This document shows, piece by piece, positions 42,317-53,529 of a DNA stretch of 64,000 bases. The notes under the pieces are model-generated. The model was not told the origin of the DNA. It did not search any database and saw only the letters and a list, made by a program, of their open reading frames with translations. Position numbers and translations under genes: made by a program. This stretch comes from Pestalotiopsis fici W106-1 (Eukaryota; Ascomycota; Sordariomycetes; Amphisphaeriales; Sporocadaceae), in NCBI RefSeq assembly GCF_000516985.1, contig NW_006917100.1, positions 547,490-611,489 on the forward strand. Direction: 5' to 3'. Positions within the stretch are counted from its first letter, which is position 1. Each line of letters begins with the position of its first letter.

Positions 42317-43534
42317 GGTGACAGATGAATAAAATTCGCAAAGTGGTGGAAGCGGTGGAAGCTGTACAATGAAGGGGCAATGAAGGCTAGCTCAAAACTT
42401 ATAATTTTCCCTTCCCCTGTTTTCCTGGAAAAATTCATTTTAATGCAACTTCCACCGGAGCGTTTTTTGGATTCTCCAATTGTTAATTGCCCGAGCGGTT
42501 CCAGGATATGGGGCTTCAGGATGCTCACGACTGGCTGATGATACATTAAGGTATGGTTCCGACAACGCCGCACAGGCCGAGGCATCAAGTGCGGTATTAT
42601 GTCGCTATAAGAGCGGGAAACTTAGAAAATTCATTCATGCGAATCTGCACGACACCCCCTTCCCGGGGTACGTAGCTTACAACTCCTCCAGGCAGATTTT
42701 CTTATGCAGACCGAGACTATTCAAATCGCTTTCATGATCAGGAATGTTGTATGTTATCCAAGAGGCACTACTTCCCGCTCCCTTCCGACTCTAGTTCCGT
42801 TGCAACAGTTGATAGTATTTTCGTCCTTATGATTCTGTTGCACCGACATAGCGGGTACCCACCCCAAATCACCCTCTCGGGTCCACAAGGTAGCTCTTAG
42901 ACTCGGGGAGAGACTAACGATAGTAAATCTTAGTGCCTCAAATATTTTATACCTGGCTTATCGAAATACCGGACTATACGCAATAAAAGGCAAAACTGGA
43001 TGAGCCTAGGCCTTTCACTAAACGCACAAATTGCGGTGCCGCTTATCATTCTAGTATTAGTCTAACATGATTGTTTTCATATTCCTAATATGCAACACGG
43101 AATTGCCGAGATGTGAAGCCAGTATACTCTAGGTTTTCTACCCATGTATGCTCCTTATGAATGTTGCCACCTAACTTCCGCAATCGCAGCTGCCCTTGGC
43201 GCACAAAATTTCCGATACGGAAATTCTTACTACATTGCCTAGTGGTATATGTACCAACTCTACTCAATGCTAGTGTCAGAAATCTCTATAGAGGTCCCTG
43301 CGTACACGAGTTTTAGAAGTCATTAATCGTTGAGTCATATATATGACGCACCAAACCACTGCGCTAGCTAAACAAAATGTGAAGCTATATATTAGGAACT
43401 AGCCTAATAGTGGTTATGGATACGTTTAACAATCAATATAAAGCAGGGTTTCGTAAAAACCACGAAGACTAATATATACCAAACAGTCTATTTTATTGGG
43501 TTGTCATATTATATCCAGCTTCGATTTAAGTTAA
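42317..43534. other. intergenic region upstream of P450 no. 2
   Basis: About 1.2 kb; should contain the promoter of P450 no. 2. No gene supported; the frame at 42480-42737 has no recognisable content. Confidence 0.45.
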
Positions 43535-43597
43535 TAGCCGGTCATAAACTTCCGAAAAATTGCGATCGAGTTCCGAAGCCTTCGATCGGGGGGTTTC
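43535..43597 (-). repeat. reverse copy of the 16983-17041 repeat
   Basis: On the minus strand it reads GATCGAAGGCTTCGGAACTC and GATCGCAATTTTTCGGAA, matching 16983-17041 at roughly four positions in five; most mismatches are transitions, which suggests RIP-type decay of a once repeated element. Confidence 0.6.
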
Positions 43598-43878
43598 TTT
43601 TTTGTCTACCCTCACATTTGGCGAAGGTATTACACCGCTAATACCTCCGGTGTAGCATCGAAATCGCTTTTTCGGTGAACTAATAACCAGTTAGACAGGA
43701 AATACTGGTCCTTTTGCAAGCATCCTTCCTGTAAGCTTTACATCTGCATGAATGATGCATCGCTGCAAGGGATGCAAGAGGTGGTTCATGTTAACTTAAG
43801 GGCGCATGCCAACATCTCTGCATGTTGGAGTTACACGTCGGAGTTCTTAAAATTCACAATCTCTTCCCTAATGAGATG

Positions 43879-43974
43879 TGTGACGAATTATACGGTCGGG
43901 TTTCTTAGATAAACCTGGAGTATAGGTCTGGGTGGGTTTATGCTAACAAGGTGCGCTAGCTAAGAGAATACTGT
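43879..43974 (+). repeat. LTR-like fragment, copy B
   Basis: Starts TGTGACGAATTATACGGTCG and continues GGGTTTCTTAGATAAACCTG and GGGTTTATGCTAACAAGG, colinear with copy A over about 95 bases. No internal element follows on either side. Confidence 0.6.
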
Positions 43975-44622
43975 CCGAAGGCTCAGCTCGTTTCCTTTTC
44001 GCTTATGTCGTGGCAGATACTCTATGGCACCGTTCCCGTCCCATGGGTATGTAGATCCTGGTTCGTGATCGTTTCCCAACGATCGCGAGCATGCTCTTTG
44101 CCCATCTTCGTACAGTGGCATGTGTGCTCAATGACAGCTTACACAATTAAGGAATGAACGACAGCAAGGTCGTCAGTTTACATGATACGTGAAGACACCT
44201 CCGCTCGCCGCGTTCTAATTATGCTTGCGAACGGCTGATACTAGGCCATTTGGAGAGCGCTGTTACGGCACCGCTAGGTTAATAAGGACTGTCACGTATT
44301 ATATCCTATAGTTATGCTAATGATTAGTGGCTATGATCGCTTAAGTAACACGAGCCATAAGAACTAGCAAACTCAATCTGATCAACTATGACATTGAAAA
44401 GTCCACAACGGCTAGGTTATCCATGTGCACAAAGGGCAAGATCTACCATTACTTTCACTCGTGTTAGAATACCTCTACATGAGTCGGCCTGATTATGCGG
44501 CTAGCCATAAAAGAATGTATTTGATGATTGATGCTAATAGTCGCTCAGCTCAGTGCATATCGTTTAGTGAGTAAATTGACGGCCATGCCTGTCCTGTTTG
44601 GTGGCCCCATCCAACTGGATAA

Positions 44623-44670
44623 TTTTTTTTTCTTCTCTTTTTCTTTCTTTTTCTTTTTTTTTTTTTTTTT
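44623..44670 (+). repeat. homopyrimidine tract
   Basis: About 48 consecutive T/C bases, mostly T, ending in an unbroken run of about 19 T. It lies about 110 bp beyond the stop codon of the dioxygenase gene, so on that gene's sense strand it is a purine-rich run in or after the 3' UTR. Confidence 0.8.
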
Positions 44671-44777
44671 ACCGCTTTTCTTTCCGTTGATCCGGCGAGG
44701 TTTTGGAGTGGAGACTAGATATATATTGTGCAAACGTCAAAAAATGAAAGAGACATTGAAATTCAGGCATAACGCAT

Positions 44778-45941
44778 TCACCCAACCAATACACCTTGAG
44801 CGATACGCTCGGGCATTCCGCCCAAAAGCATTGTCTTTGGGACCTTGGTGGCCTGATCCTCATGTGTAGATGCGAAAACTTCATACTTTTCGTCATGCCA
44901 CTGGCCAGCGGTCAGAGTGCGGCCCTCGCTGTCTCGGAATGTTTTATCAACCTCCGGACGCAAGAAATAAGCAATCGAATACCGTTCCTCGTTCAAAGGA
45001 ACTACTCGATGGATGCAAGAGTAAAGTTGGTGGCCTGAGGCGAATCGTAGAGAATCTCCAACGTTTATGATCGCATGCCCATCACGCGGCTCCACGAAGC
45101 CAAACTCTGCGTTTGCTTCGTTGGCGGGCTGGACCTGAAGCCCATACTGGTCGCTGAACAAGAGGGTGAAAGAACCAATATCAGTGTGCTGCTGGTGACC
45201 GGTGGACTTTTGGCCAGGGGCATGGGTCTCAGTCTCTTCGCTAGGAATGTAACGAAACATTGCGAGGGTACTATTGGAGGGCCTCCAGTTTCGATGGAAA
45301 GACTCGAAGCGGTTTTCGCCGGTCAGACCAAGCACGTTGGAGAGACAAGATAGCATTGTCTTGGTGATCAAATCCCCACCAGCAGCAAAGTCTCGAAGAA
45401 TCTTGACATCGTTGTTGTTGATGATTCGTGGAAGGTTAAGGTCGGTATCCTTCGACAATTCAGAAAGAGAGACCTATGTACATTTAGCAAAGGGATCTTG
45501 TGTTCATAGAGGGTGCCAAGAGTAACGACCTTCAAGCATTCATAGCCATCTCTGCTATCATTATCGAGCCCGGCATGCAAGCCAATCGGCTCATAACTTG
45601 AAAATAGAGTTAGCTATAGAGGTGCTCTACCGAAAGCATTGACAGAAAGTTACATACCCGTGCTTCTGCTCTGGGAGCCCAATCTCGTTTTTATCAGCAA
45701 ATTTGGAGTGAAAGAAGCGGCGCATGAAACCAAGCAGTCGATCTTTATCGTCAATCTGACGGCGACCGTTGATACTGCGAAGATCCAAGTAGAAGAATCC
45801 TTCATTTTGGCAGGACTTGAGTAGTCTCTGAACTTCATCGATGTCGTTGCAGACTAACTTTTCAAAGTCAATGGTTTCAAGATCGAGGATCGGAATGTCT
45901 TTGCCTTCGTGCTTGAAGTATCGCGCGTTTTTAGGTGCCAT
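44778..45941 (-). CDS. 2-oxoglutarate/Fe(II)-dependent dioxygenase (isopenicillin-N-synthase-like fold), 348 aa
   Basis: Exons 45658-45941, 45530-45596 and 44778-45473 join as GG|T and phase 0. The N-terminal DIOX_N region has IPILDLETIDFEKL and NEGFFYLDL. The iron triad is His 213 and Asp 215 in QQHTDIGSF and His 272 in CIHRVVP; the 2-oxoglutarate Arg 281 is in ERYSIAYFLRP. All are intact and the length is normal. Start at 45941 (MAPKNARYF) is the first ATG of the frame. These soluble enzymes hydroxylate, desaturate, epoxidise or close rings. Located between P450 no. 2 (same strand) and the amidotransferase (divergent), it is a probable tailoring enzyme for the polyketide. The exact reaction cannot be read from sequence. 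Confidence 0.95.
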
Positions 45942-46584
45942 GATGATAATAGATAAACACGAAATCAATGGAGTAGGAATTGTTATAGGGAAACGTTGGA
46001 GTCTGGTGCTTGTTCGTCAAAAGAAGATCGATTTCCATCGAAAACACATCAGACATTTATAGACCTTTGTCGTTCGGTAAACCTTTCGGGGAAGTTCGTA
46101 TGTTGCCAGGGTCTTACATCTCAGTCCCTGGACAATCTCTACAGAAAACTGTCCGGTCGTGATACCATAGTCTCCCCAGGAAAGCCCAGTGAAGGCTATA
46201 ACTTCCAGGCAGAATCGTACAGTACCATGTTGAGTAGTATAGAGACTAAAGCTATAATGTACCGTCGTCCGCCTGGCTGCAGATACTTTCCGAATGTTGC
46301 TAAAATCAAGAACTAATATTCACATGCAGTTAATTCGGTTAATTAACTCACTCTTACTCTTTAGCTTTTCAAATTTCCCTGGATTAAGCATTTCACTTAG
46401 TTAGATTTCTTACTGTTCCATCTAAATCAAGCTTTAATGGAAATCGCAACCTTCATATGGTCATATCTTGGTACGTGCTATTACGGAGAAGTTGCTGCAC
46501 AGGCCTGGAAACACTGATGGTGAGGAACATGGCCATAATTATTCAACTTCATAATCTACATGATGACAGTATATTCCCAACCAT

Positions 46585-47097
46585 TTGCTAAAACGGCAAA
46601 CTCGAGATAAGGATAGCTCTTCTTTGCCTAGATGCCATGTTAAGATTCAGGCTCAACAAAAGCGAACACGCGTTAATTTCACCCTGAACGAATACAGAAC
46701 GAGTCCGCCGCTGTTTCAAGTTTATAATCTCAAATTACATGTGTTGAAATGTAAAGAGGCGGAAATCAAGTACGTCGGACTCTTAGAAAGCCCTATTATT
46801 AGTGGTGCTTGCCAAATACAGCCCCAGTCAGGATGGACCGGATCTGCCATGGTCGTGACACCCTCATTTCCGGAGATTTATAAATCGGAATCACAAATCG
46901 AGATTGAGTCGAAGACTTACTTCGGAGGATTACTTCGGAGGATTACTTCGGAGGCTTACTTCGGAGGATTACTTCGGAGAATTAATATCAAGACTTCTTT
47001 CACCAACCTCCCCGGATATGCACGGTTGAGAGAAGAACATAAGAAAGGTGAAGCTAACCAGAATTGGCTGAAGAAATGTTTTATAAAAGTAATGTAA
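46585..47097 (+). CDS. doubtful open frame containing a 13-bp tandem repeat
   Basis: A 170-codon frame with no recognisable domain lies in the divergent region between the dioxygenase and amidotransferase. Its C-terminal third is coded by the tandem repeat at 46915-46979, giving YFGGLLRRIT-like repeats. There is no neighbouring splice structure or known homology to support it. It ends 137 bases before the start of the amidotransferase, where the promoter should lie. Most likely non-coding. Confidence 0.15.
   Translation: MLKRQTRDKDSSSLPRCHVKIQAQQKRTRVNFTLNEYRTSPPLFQVYNLKLHVLKCKEAEIKYVGLLESPIISGACQIQPQSGWTGSAMVVTPSFPEIYKSESQIEIESKTYFGGLLRRITSEAYFGGLLRRINIKTSFTNLPGYARLREEHKKGEANQNWLKKCFIKVM
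46915..46979 (+). repeat. 13-bp tandem repeat, five copies
   Basis: Unit G(A/C)TTACTTCGGAG repeated five times with one-base variants. It lies 256 bp upstream of the amidotransferase start and so is inside its presumed promoter region. Confidence 0.85.
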
Positions 47098-47234
47098 ATG
47101 CTGAAGAAAAGTATATTAATACTACTTGAAAGGTTGATCTTACGAACTCTTTTATACATTAATCCGATACTCCAATATTTCAGTGTAAACTTCCCCCAGC
47201 TTTCTTTGTTTCATTGGTCCCCACTCCAGCTACG

Positions 47235-49532
47235 ATGTGTGGATTCATTGCCAGTTGCTTTTGTCAACATACTGGCCTAGTCAGCTGCATCAACGATGAA
47301 AATTTCACTATGCTTGAAGACAATCACAAACAGAACCACGGTTTAGCTACCACTTACGAACGAGAGCAACTGTCAAAGAAACTGGATGGTGCCATTGACA
47401 GGATTCGACATCGCGGACCCGACGGTTCGGGTACCTGGGTCAGCGCGGACGGCACTGTTGGCCTTGGTCACTGCCGTCTCTCAATCAACGATCTGTCTGA
47501 ATGCGCTTCCCAGCCACTTCATAGCGATGATGGGCTTGTTCATGCTGTAATTAACGGGGAAATCTATGACTTTGAACGTCTACGTCACGAGTGTGAAGAG
47601 AAACATGGCTACGTCTTTAAGTCTTCGAGTGACAGCGAGGTCCTTGTTGCCCTTTACAAGGCGTATGGTGCGCCAGAGTTCTTCAGTCACCTCCGTGGGG
47701 AATTTGCCTTTGTTCTTTTTGACGAAAGAGAAGGAACCCGTCGTGTGCTTGCTGGGCGCGACCGTTTTGGAATAAAGCCTCTTCTATGGACCAAGCTGGA
47801 TAATCGTGTGCTCTTTGCCTCGGAGGCAAAAGCCTTCCTAGCCATGGGCTGGAAGCCGCGATGGGATGTTCGGAGCCTCTCAAGTAGTGGATGGATGATC
47901 GATGACAGAACGCTTTTCAAAGATGTGCGAAAGTTGAGACCGGGTCACTGGATCGAGGTCAGCCAGGAGCGCGGATTTACCATCAATCAATACTGGGATG
48001 CTGAGTACCCGGACAAGGTATGTGATATCATGATATTCCATGAGCAAAGCTAAAACGTTGCGCCAAAACACAGACACAAGTAGAATCACGATCTGTCGAG
48101 GAAATGATCCTTGGTGTTCGGGAGCGACTCGTCGAGTCTATCAGACTACGACTGCGTGCGGATGTTCCTGTTGGTGTCTACCTTTCTGGTGGCATTGACT
48201 CGTCGGCGGTTGCAGGAATAGTGACTGAGCTCATTCGGAAAGAAGACGTAAAACTTGGTAGTGAGCGGGCTACAAGGGTTTCTTGTTTTAGTGTGAAGTT
48301 CCCACAAGAGTCTGGGCATGACGAATCTGGTAAGTAAATAAGCCATCCATGTGAAGAATACAAACTAACGAAAAGTTTGAGACATTGCGGAGCGCACCGC
48401 AGATTGGCTTGGGGTCAAAAGTTACAAAAGACACGTGGATGAGGCACGGATAGCCCTTGACTTTCAAGATGCTGCGTATCATGCCGAGCATCATCATTTC
48501 GATCTCAATACTGTTGCCAAGTTCGCTTTGTCTACTCTGCCCCGTGAGCACAACATCAAGGTTATACTGAGCGGGGAAGGATCCGATGAACACTTTGCTG
48601 GCTACAGCTTCTTCCCAGCCGAGTTCCTTCGATTCCCTGATTTGAATATGCCATCCACGGCTCTTGCTCAGGATGATGTACTCCGGGAGAGTCTACAGAA
48701 ATCTGCAAGTGAGGAAATGGATGCTGTGTGGAGGAGTTTTGGAGCTACCAAGCACAACAAAACTCAAGGCCTTGATATTCAAGATGACCTCATGGGGAGC
48801 ACGATGCCACAAAATCTTCTTACTTCGGAGCCTGCTGATGAAGTGTTTTCCGACTGGGTCCGTATACAGTATCACGGGAAGTGGGACAGGCGAGAGACCG
48901 TACTGAGCTCACATGCGCCTGAAGTGTTGGAGAAGATGCGCAACAAGTGGCATCCGCTACATACCGCATTGTACATGTTCAATAAGGCCACCTTCAGTAA
49001 CCTGCAACTCGCAGGCTTGGGCGATAGGTCCGAGATGGCGCACAGCATCGAAGCCCGGACACCCTTTTTGGACCATCATTTGACAGAATATGTGAACTCG
49101 TTACCGCCGAGTACCAAGCTTCATTATCAGCCACCAGCAGATAGTGTTGTCGATTCCGTCGACAATTTTTGGTGGAAGGCCGCTGGTTCTGCATTGCGGA
49201 CTATTACTGAAAAGTGGATCTTGCGTGAAGCGGTGAGGCCATACATTACAGAGGAGCTATACAATCGTCGGAAGCTTCCATTTTTTGCACCTGTGAGATG
49301 GGCTGAGGGGGGTCCTTTGCACGATATGTTCACAAACCTGCTCACGCGTGAAGCTGTGGAAAAACTCGGCTTTGTCAACTACGATAAGGTAGAGGCCGCG
49401 CTGCAGAACGCGTTCGGCGATCAAGCGAGCTCATCCTCGTTCCGTGTTCTGTGTTACACGGGGACTTGGGTCACACTTTCCCAGAGATTTGGAATGGAAA
49501 AAGCCACTGTTGAGGAATATAGTTGGGCATGA
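47235..49532 (+). CDS. asparagine-synthetase-like glutamine amidotransferase, 729 aa
   Basis: Exons 47235-48017, 48074-48329 and 48382-49532 join in consistent phases. The ATG at 47235 gives MCGF, so Cys 2 becomes the N-terminal nucleophile of a class II glutaminase domain; RIRHRGPDGSG, LGHCRLSI, INGEIYDF and FASEAKAF confirm it. The synthetase domain has the PP-loop SGGIDSS (299-305), LSGEGSDEHFAGY and EARTPFLDHHL. Thus both halves appear active: glutamine-derived ammonia plus ATP-activated carboxylate gives an amide. At 729 aa it is longer than housekeeping asparagine synthetases (about 570), with extra sequence around residues 15-40 and in the C-terminal domain. Placed inside a PKS cluster beside the regulator, it probably amidates a pathway carboxylate, or has been recruited to another ATP-dependent amide or ring closure, as beta-lactam synthetases were. 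Confidence 0.93.
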
Positions 49533-51387
49533 AATTGCGGTCCCAATGAAACAACCTCAAGTCATTGCCTTTGAAGTCGACCTATCTCATAGCTAGTTAC
49601 GCAGTTAAAGATCTTACGATTGTGATTAAATTGATTGCTCCCTCTTTTCGCTGGATAAGAAGCGGGGATGCGGGCTAGAATCAACGCCGGCATCTTCTTG
49701 TCCTCCGTAATCTAATATCCTATCCATACGAGTCTGAACAGAACTTTGGACTTCAATCTGATAACCTACTTTCTCGTTATGTGAGGTTGACTTCTCACGC
49801 CACTTGTGGTGAATTCATCCACCGCGCGAATACTGTGCATATGGGGCTCGAAGTCCACACGACCTTGCTTTCAAAATCCGAAAAGGGCGTATTTGCTTCC
49901 TGCGAGTGTGTGTATGCACCGTGCATGGAGTCTGTGTTCCATATCCTGTTTCCTCATGGCTTTAACATTGCTTGCCGGTATACTATCCGGTCCTTTCGAG
50001 TCGTTGTGTCTACCTCGCTGCGCCTCCACTTGATTCGCCCTTTTTTACAGTTTCGGTTAGTTATCAACTGTGCGTAAAATCCGAATTTCTCCATACCAAC
50101 CAATTTCTTCAGGAGCGTAGTTTCCATTTTTATCCATCCAATAGCGAAGGTTTATCATGCCATGCTTATCAGTGTCCATATGACCTAGTCAATGCCATAG
50201 CGGTTCCGAAAACGACGACATTCTACTCTCAATACCCGCACCTAAAAACTTTAAAAAGCGATAGCCGAGATAGTCTTCAATTGCAAGGAACGCTCTATAA
50301 GTGGCGTTCATCTCGTCGTGAAGAAAAGCCAGATTATGCGTCCGCTGATCCGACATGTACCTGGCAAGAGCCTTCACGATATCGCCCGTTGGCAGCCAAT
50401 GTAACGTCATGCATGCGCAGCCGGACGAACTCCCGTAACTGCTACAACTCCGTAAACTCCCCGGGAGACCTCTAGCCGACAAGAAAGTGAAAGCTATTTT
50501 CGCTACTGCGTCAAGTTGAGACAGACCGCTGATCGGTTCCACTTTGGTGAAGGTTCGAAATTCATGCCCTGCATATTTGCTGGCCCTCGGTCGTATTACA
50601 TATGGATAACCTACCATGCTTATGGATGCGAAAGAATTCCCAGAACGTCACTGATCTGCCTGCCAGATATGTTGAATGACCTCGGCATACCCTTTTGCCT
50701 AGTTTGCAGAGCAGTTTATATTTTATAACACTTTTTTATGCTTGAAGGAGGCCGTGCAACTCTCCTGCATACCGGCAATGCCAAGTCCGGAGACTCGAGG
50801 CCGGGTCAATTTAATATTGGACAGATATCATTACTGCACACGGAGATGTGAGAAGGATGTCATGTATTGCAGAGCCAAACGATACCGTGTGTAATCGTAT
50901 TCGAGATGCCCTCTGATTAAAAGATTGAGCAATTGTTACGTGACGCTATACTGTCTATTTCGACATTTTCCGTTATGATTTCGCGTTTCTTGTCAATTTT
51001 TCTACTACCTTCGAATCCAGTTGCCGAGTAATCCAGATCGACCTCACAGAGCCAAGAGTGTCCACTGAATGCTGCTATAATTTTGTGTCTCGCGGACCGG
51101 TTGCGCAACGAATAGACTTGACTGGCAGAACATTTCATCTATTTCTCAGATAGGGTGTGTGGGGTAAGCAAGTTCAGTCTAAGCTTACTAAAGGGGAAAA
51201 GCATTAAATATCATCTATGGTTCTGCCGATGTCGTAATTTTGCCTTCAGACTCCCGTACTCACAGTGTTGGTACGCTGCAACCCCATCAAAGATGATCTA
51301 TTATTACGTACTTTACTCCTTTTCCTCTTGCTTCAATCCTTTCGAGTAAGGAAATTATGCTACTAGAAAATCACACACGCATCTATC
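49533..51387. other. 1.85-kb intergenic region
   Basis: Between the amidotransferase and the cluster regulator. Open frames at 49781-50077, 49972-50475 (+) and 50189-50617 (-) lack domains and overlap each other on opposite strands; none is supported. Should include the regulator's promoter. Confidence 0.5.
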
Positions 51388-52614
51388 ATGTCTTCGCCGA
51401 ACCTCACGCAGCCACCAGGACAGGGTGTATCTTCTGTTTTGCCGGTGAAAAGACGTCCGGCCTGTGAGCGATGCCGCAGCCAGAAACTCAAGTGTCTTCG
51501 AGACGAGGGCAATTCGGCTGGCGCTTGCCTCCGTTGCGTCGACTCTGGGGTCAGATGCGTCACGAACAGGCACAGAAGGCCAGGTCGCCCTGCAAGGAGT
51601 TGTGGAGAAGACCAACAGGCTTCTAGTACGAGGACAGATGAGTATAGTGGAAATGTGTCTGCTCTTAGCACAGTCGTAGACGATGTGTCTTGGACAATGA
51701 TGGACGACATTACGCTGGACTCAATTATGTCTTACGCAAATGGGACCACCACTGTTTATCATGATACAGGACAGTATCTCGACACTTTCGGCTTCGAAGA
51801 TGGGCAAGAACTATATGATCAAATGAGTAGCCACACTGGTGTGACTGCAGACTATGGGGCTTCCGGATCAAACCAGAGTTATAGCGAAGACTTGGAATGC
51901 GAGCTACTTCAATTACAGCAACAGCTTACGAAGCTGATTATCGACCTAAGGACACGAGGTTGGAATGTTACAACTTCGTTGACGATAAAACCCCAAACGG
52001 TGGACCACGATATCTACAAACAATCCCATACAGACGGACCGGGCTTTAACCCGATCGCTGAAACGCTCGGAATGGTTTCAGAACTCGACAAAATTCTCAA
52101 CAAAATAATGAATAACGTATTTCCGCGTGAATCTTTCGCAACTATCAACACGTGCAGCTGGGTTCGGAGCCAATATGTGTTGAGTTCTTTGGCTTGTTAT
52201 ATGCGCATAATCTCTGCGTACGACTATATAGTCTCACACATACTAGATGAGTATTCGAAAAACCCAGTTGCAAGAGAATTCATTCTTAATGGAGCTCCAA
52301 AGCTTGCAATTGCAGGCTTTGCGGTCCCATCACCGAAGAATCTGCTGGGCCAGCTTCTGGCGCAGACCTTGGAACAGAAACTCTCGCCAATCGAATCGAC
52401 ATTGGGACTCCCTTATCTATATCGTGTCGTTCCAGAGATGGAGGACTATCATAATCGAAAAGGAGGCAGGTTACTCAAGGAAACAGACGGGAAATTGCTC
52501 TTGGATACGTTGGAGAATATAAGCTCTGGAAGCATGATGAGTTCGACGGAGCCTAGTGGTGTACAGGCATTGAAAGATAAATTGGATCGCCTTAAGTCGC
52601 TGGGTTTGAGCTAG
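51388..52614 (+). CDS. AflR-like Zn2Cys6 cluster regulator, 408 aa
   Basis: Single exon from ATG 51388. One binuclear zinc cluster lies at Cys 26, 29, 36, 47, 50 and 57 (ACERCRSQKLKC, then CLRCVDSGVRC), followed by basic residues NRHRRPGRPARS. The 10-residue third spacing is longer than the usual 5-9. The remainder is acidic and Ser-rich, then has helical segments (LLQLQQQLTKLIIDLR, LSPIESTLGLPYLYRV). The layout, with a short protein, N-terminal zinc cluster and no long fungal_trans domain, is that of AflR-type pathway regulators. Being at the right edge of the PKS-P450-dioxygenase-amidotransferase block, it is the most likely pathway-specific activator. Target sites (AflR-type TCG-N5-CGA or similar) could not be established by eye. 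Confidence 0.9.
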   Translation: MSSPNLTQPPGQGVSSVLPVKRRPACERCRSQKLKCLRDEGNSAGACLRCVDSGVRCVTNRHRRPGRPARSCGEDQQASSTRTDEYSGNVSALSTVVDDVSWTMMDDITLDSIMSYANGTTTVYHDTGQYLDTFGFEDGQELYDQMSSHTGVTADYGASGSNQSYSEDLECELLQLQQQLTKLIIDLRTRGWNVTTSLTIKPQTVDHDIYKQSHTDGPGFNPIAETLGMVSELDKILNKIMNNVFPRESFATINTCSWVRSQYVLSSLACYMRIISAYDYIVSHILDEYSKNPVAREFILNGAPKLAIAGFAVPSPKNLLGQLLAQTLEQKLSPIESTLGLPYLYRVVPEMEDYHNRKGGRLLKETDGKLLLDTLENISSGSMMSSTEPSGVQALKDKLDRLKSLGLS

Positions 52615-53529
52615 GGCTACGTTGGGTATTTCCTCGAGTATGTTAGACGTTACACTAGGATATACAGGGAGATATGTTTTGAGCATCATTGGTATTTCGT
52701 TCAATGACCAGACACTCAGCTGAAAGACATCGTTCGCAGTCTACCTGTGACTTGACTGCAGAGATTTCACATTCGAGCTATGTATCTCTCCTATCCCTTC
52801 ACATCACCTTGGCACCTTGGCACCTTGACCACCAAATCGCTCATTGTTGCCTAGCCATCCCCAAGTCCTACCGTAACAGCCGTTATACTGGATCATGATA
52901 TGAGCTATACAGAATGGCTGCGAATTCACTGCTAGCACCCTCAGCAGAAGATGGGTTTAGAGATTGGAACTGCCATGTTTTCAGTGTGCTGAGGGCTCTT
53001 CTTTCCTTCCTCGCCAGAAATCCGCGCTTGGTAATAGTAGCTAAGCAATGGGAGATCCATTGCATTGCACGGAACACATAACTTATATGATTTTTATACG
53101 CTCTTCTACTCATACCCTCGCCCTATACCTGGCTGATTCCATAACCATTGGTTGTGCCAACATACAACAGTGTTGCACCTGCTAAATTCTTTTATTGGTA
53201 ACTGAGAAAAAAAAAACACAAGAGTGAAAATAATCAGAAAGCTGCCCTATGGGATCTTACAAACCTTCCATCTTATTGACTTGAAGCTCTACCACGACTG
53301 TGGTGGGGATTTGGCTCCACTAACTGATGCTAATCGATCCGCCGCCAACGGCTTTTCCAACCCGATCAAGGGCTTCTACCACATGTACAAGACACCGATC
53401 TTGAGCTGTAAACGCCTGTGTCAACGTTATCACGGTGCGTGTCGATGCCGACGTGGTCACTCGCCAAGGGGTTTGCAGGGGCTTGCCAAGCCTCAAGCTT
53501 AAAGGAATGCATGTAAGTTTGGGCATCTA
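52615..53529. other. intergenic region
   Basis: No gene supported. Includes a short local repeat (CACCTTGG twice near 52808-52825). Cluster genes end here. Confidence 0.5.

Noticed and set aside
44545..44733. Lysine-rich minus-strand frame over the homopyrimidine tract
   Set aside because: Composition is entirely due to the simple-sequence tract.
50189..50617. 142-codon minus-strand frame
   Set aside because: Overlaps a plus-strand open frame of similar length, and neither has recognisable features.
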